Assembly: GCF_004353905.1 (NCBI RefSeq) | Contig: NZ_SMOD01000014.1 | Span: 124,001-188,000 of the forward strand | Origin: Paraburkholderia guartelaensis | GTDB lineage: Bacteria; Pseudomonadota; Gammaproteobacteria; Burkholderiales; Burkholderiaceae | Reading direction: 5' to 3' | DNA: 64,000 nucleotides | The notes under the pieces: model-generated | The model's database searches: none | The model's input: the letters and a program-made list of their open reading frames with translations, nothing else | What the model was told of the DNA's origin: nothing | Part shown: piece after piece, positions 61,580 through 64,000 of the stretch | Layout: every line of letters begins with the position of its first letter | Position numbering within the stretch: position 1 is the stretch's first letter | Translations under genes and position numbers: made by a program

Positions 61580-62671
61580 TCAGTGCGCGTGCCGATGGTG
61601 CACGTCGGGGTAGTGCGCGTGGCTATGCGTGATCGGCAGGTGACGATGCGCGTGCGTGTGCGGCTCCGAGCCGTCCCACGCGAAGTCGTGCTCGTGCTGA
61701 TGGTGTTCGTCGTGCCGGTGTGCGTGGGTGTGATCGAGTGGCTCGTGTGTGTGCGTGTGGTCGTGACGTTCGCGCACGTGCAGCCAGACGCCAAACGCCA
61801 TCAACGCGAGCGCGAGCCAGAAGGCGAGCGCCGGGCGTTCCGGCCACAGCAGCAGTGACAGCGCCACGCCGAAGAGCGGCGCCACGGAGAAATAGGCGCC
61901 GGTGCGCGCCGTGCCGAGATGGCGCAGCGAGATGACGAAAAGCACGAGGCTTACGCCATAGCCCGCGAAACCCACGGCCATGGCGCCGCTGACCGCCTGC
62001 CAGGCGGGCCAGTGCGCGCCCGCGGCGAGCGCAATCCCGATATTCACCGGCCCGGCGACGAGCCCTTTGGTGCAGGCGACGACCATCGCGTCATTGGTCG
62101 AAACCTTGCGCGTGAGGTTGTTGTCGATGGCCCAGCACAGGCACGCGAGCGCGACGAGCAGCGCGCCGGGCGCGATGCCGGACACAGCAGCGCCAGCATG
62201 CGCGCCGGGCCACGAAAGCAGCACACCGCCCGCCACGATCGCCAGCATGCCCAGGGCGATCTGCGCATCGAAGTTTTCACGAAAGCAGACCCAGGCGATG
62301 AGCGCCGTCAGCACGCCTTCGAGGTTCAGCAGCAGCGCGCTCGTGGCGGCGGGTGTGGTGTTCAGGCCGAGCATGAGCAGGGCGGGAGCCGCCACGCCGC
62401 CCGCGGCGATCGCACCGGCAAGCCATGGCAGTTCGGCCAGGCGCAGCGGGTCGTGTGCGGGCTGATTCGCGGCGGTTGAGTCGCTGCGGCGCGCCGAAAG
62501 GCGGCGCAACAGCAGCACGACCGCGAGCCCCGAGCCGCTGCCGAGATAGAAGAGTCCCGCGAGCATGAACGGCGACATGCTGCCGAGCAGCGCCTTGGCG
62601 AGCGGTGTGGTGATGCCGAACAGGGCGGCCGCGAGCAGCGCCGTGAAAATGGTATGCCGATGGGACTTCAT
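61580..62671 (-). CDS. DMT-superfamily (EamA) transporter with His-rich tail
   Basis: A 363-aa protein with ten membrane segments in two EamA repeats (LLAAALFGITTPLAKALLGSMSPFMLAGLFYLGSG; ALACLCWAIDNNLTRKVST), ending in a hydrophilic tail (about residues 298-363) with 23 His among ~65 residues in HxH patterns. The transporter part suggests export of a metabolite; the His tail suggests binding of Zn, Ni, Co or Cu, so a metal-linked role is possible. Tail length is unusual for EamA proteins. Confidence 0.9.
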   Translation of the reverse strand: MKSHRHTIFTALLAAALFGITTPLAKALLGSMSPFMLAGLFYLGSGSGLAVVLLLRRLSARRSDSTAANQPAHDPLRLAELPWLAGAIAAGGVAAPALLMLGLNTTPAATSALLLNLEGVLTALIAWVCFRENFDAQIALGMLAIVAGGVLLSWPGAHAGAAVSGIAPGALLVALACLCWAIDNNLTRKVSTNDAMVVACTKGLVAGPVNIGIALAAGAHWPAWQAVSGAMAVGFAGYGVSLVLFVISLRHLGTARTGAYFSVAPLFGVALSLLLWPERPALAFWLALALMAFGVWLHVRERHDHTHTHEPLDHTHAHRHDEHHQHEHDFAWDGSEPHTHAHRHLPITHSHAHYPDVHHRHAH

Positions 62672-62861
62672 TGCAGGCCGGAAGTGGGAAGTGGAATAAA
62701 AAGCGTAGAAGGCGCGCGATGGGCGCGCAAGCGGGCTGCGCGCCGAGCGGGCCCGGGACCTATCAGTCTTTAACCTGGGCAGGATATAAGTGCCGATTCT
62801 GCCACTTGTGCGAGATGAGAGAAAACCCTGGATCTAAAAACATAGCGGAACCCGCGCCTAC

Positions 62862-62870
62862 TGGTATGAT
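62862..62870 (+). promoter_or_regulatory. Extended -10 promoter before binding-protein gene
   Basis: TGGTATGAT is an extended -10 element about 100 bp before the binding-protein start, with no good -35. The remaining 298-bp gap shows no gene. Confidence 0.45.
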
Positions 62871-62888
62871 GACCTCATGACGGCATAA

Positions 62889-63908
<1,020 letters not shown>

Positions 63909-64000
63909 GGCGCGCATCGGTAGCACAAGCATTGCACGAGCGGGGCGCGGCGCGCTCCGCAAGGACATCCGTAACCACATGGGGTTATGCATGGGAGTGC

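Overview
The window looks like a piece of a secondary replicon (chromosome 2 or megaplasmid) of a Burkholderiales bacterium, most like Paraburkholderia or Caballeronia. This rests on the high GC content, the dense bidirectional gene layout, and families common in that group (DUF4148, NnrS, DUF1223, NB-ARC/winged-helix regulators, Pr6Pr, many LysR regulators). No rRNA, tRNA, CRISPR array, insertion sequence or prophage was seen. Most of the content is accessory catabolism, detoxification and regulation, with almost no core housekeeping genes.

Layout. 0.2-3.9 kb: an unsaturated acyl-CoA cluster (2,4-dienoyl-CoA reductase FadH, an NTF2-like protein and a dienoyl-CoA-isomerase-type crotonase with an extra C-terminal domain). 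4.3-7 kb: an IclR regulator with a likely operator array, then a polar amino-acid-type ABC permease and binding protein with no ATPase. 7-11.4 kb: two divergent c-di-GMP proteins (membrane GGDEF; 4xPAS-GGDEF-EAL). 11.5-18.4 kb: periplasmic/secreted proteins and a large winged-helix/NB-ARC regulator. 18.5-21.4 kb: LysR, a 4-hydroxylaminobenzoate-lyase-like enzyme and a divergent AraC regulator. 21.4-26.9 kb: a putative lipoprotein, a glycine-rich repeat protein, a metallophosphoesterase and a purine nucleoside permease-type protein.

27-32.8 kb: an acetoin operon (alsD-alsS) whose decarboxylase carries an N-terminal ribbon-helix-helix-like segment, a very short promoter/terminator unit, a FixJ-like regulator with Glu at the phosphoacceptor position, and a LysR/alpha-beta hydrolase pair. 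33-38.1 kb: an electrophile-stress-like island (two glutathione S-transferases, an isochorismatase-type hydrolase, an HxlR regulator, acrylyl-CoA reductase AcuI, a muconolactone-isomerase-like protein and two decayed membrane-protein genes). Four promoters of this island carry the same inverted repeat, ACTATG-N5-CATAGT, so it is probably one HxlR regulon. 38-45 kb: a ferric-reductase-like membrane protein, three regulator/enzyme pairs, TauE/SafE, DUF4148, a Tat-exported epoxide hydrolase and DUF4239.

45-51 kb: a carboxymuconolactone-decarboxylase-like protein, a DJ-1/isonitrile-hydratase-like protein, an O-methyltransferase, an aldo/keto reductase, NnrS and a GlcG/HbpS-like heme-binding protein. 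51-57 kb: a GntR/FadR regulator divergent from a gamma-glutamyltransferase/MFS/GAF/MFS operon, with matching operator sites on both sides. 57-64 kb: small conserved proteins, a TetR regulator with two palindromes between it and a small membrane protein, a candidate ~60-nt sRNA with two anti-Shine-Dalgarno repeats, a DMT exporter with a His-rich tail, and a ribose-type periplasmic binding protein at the right edge.

The observations most worth a second look are the HxlR operator set, the anti-SD sRNA, the RHH-acetolactate decarboxylase fusion, and the Glu-substituted response regulator.
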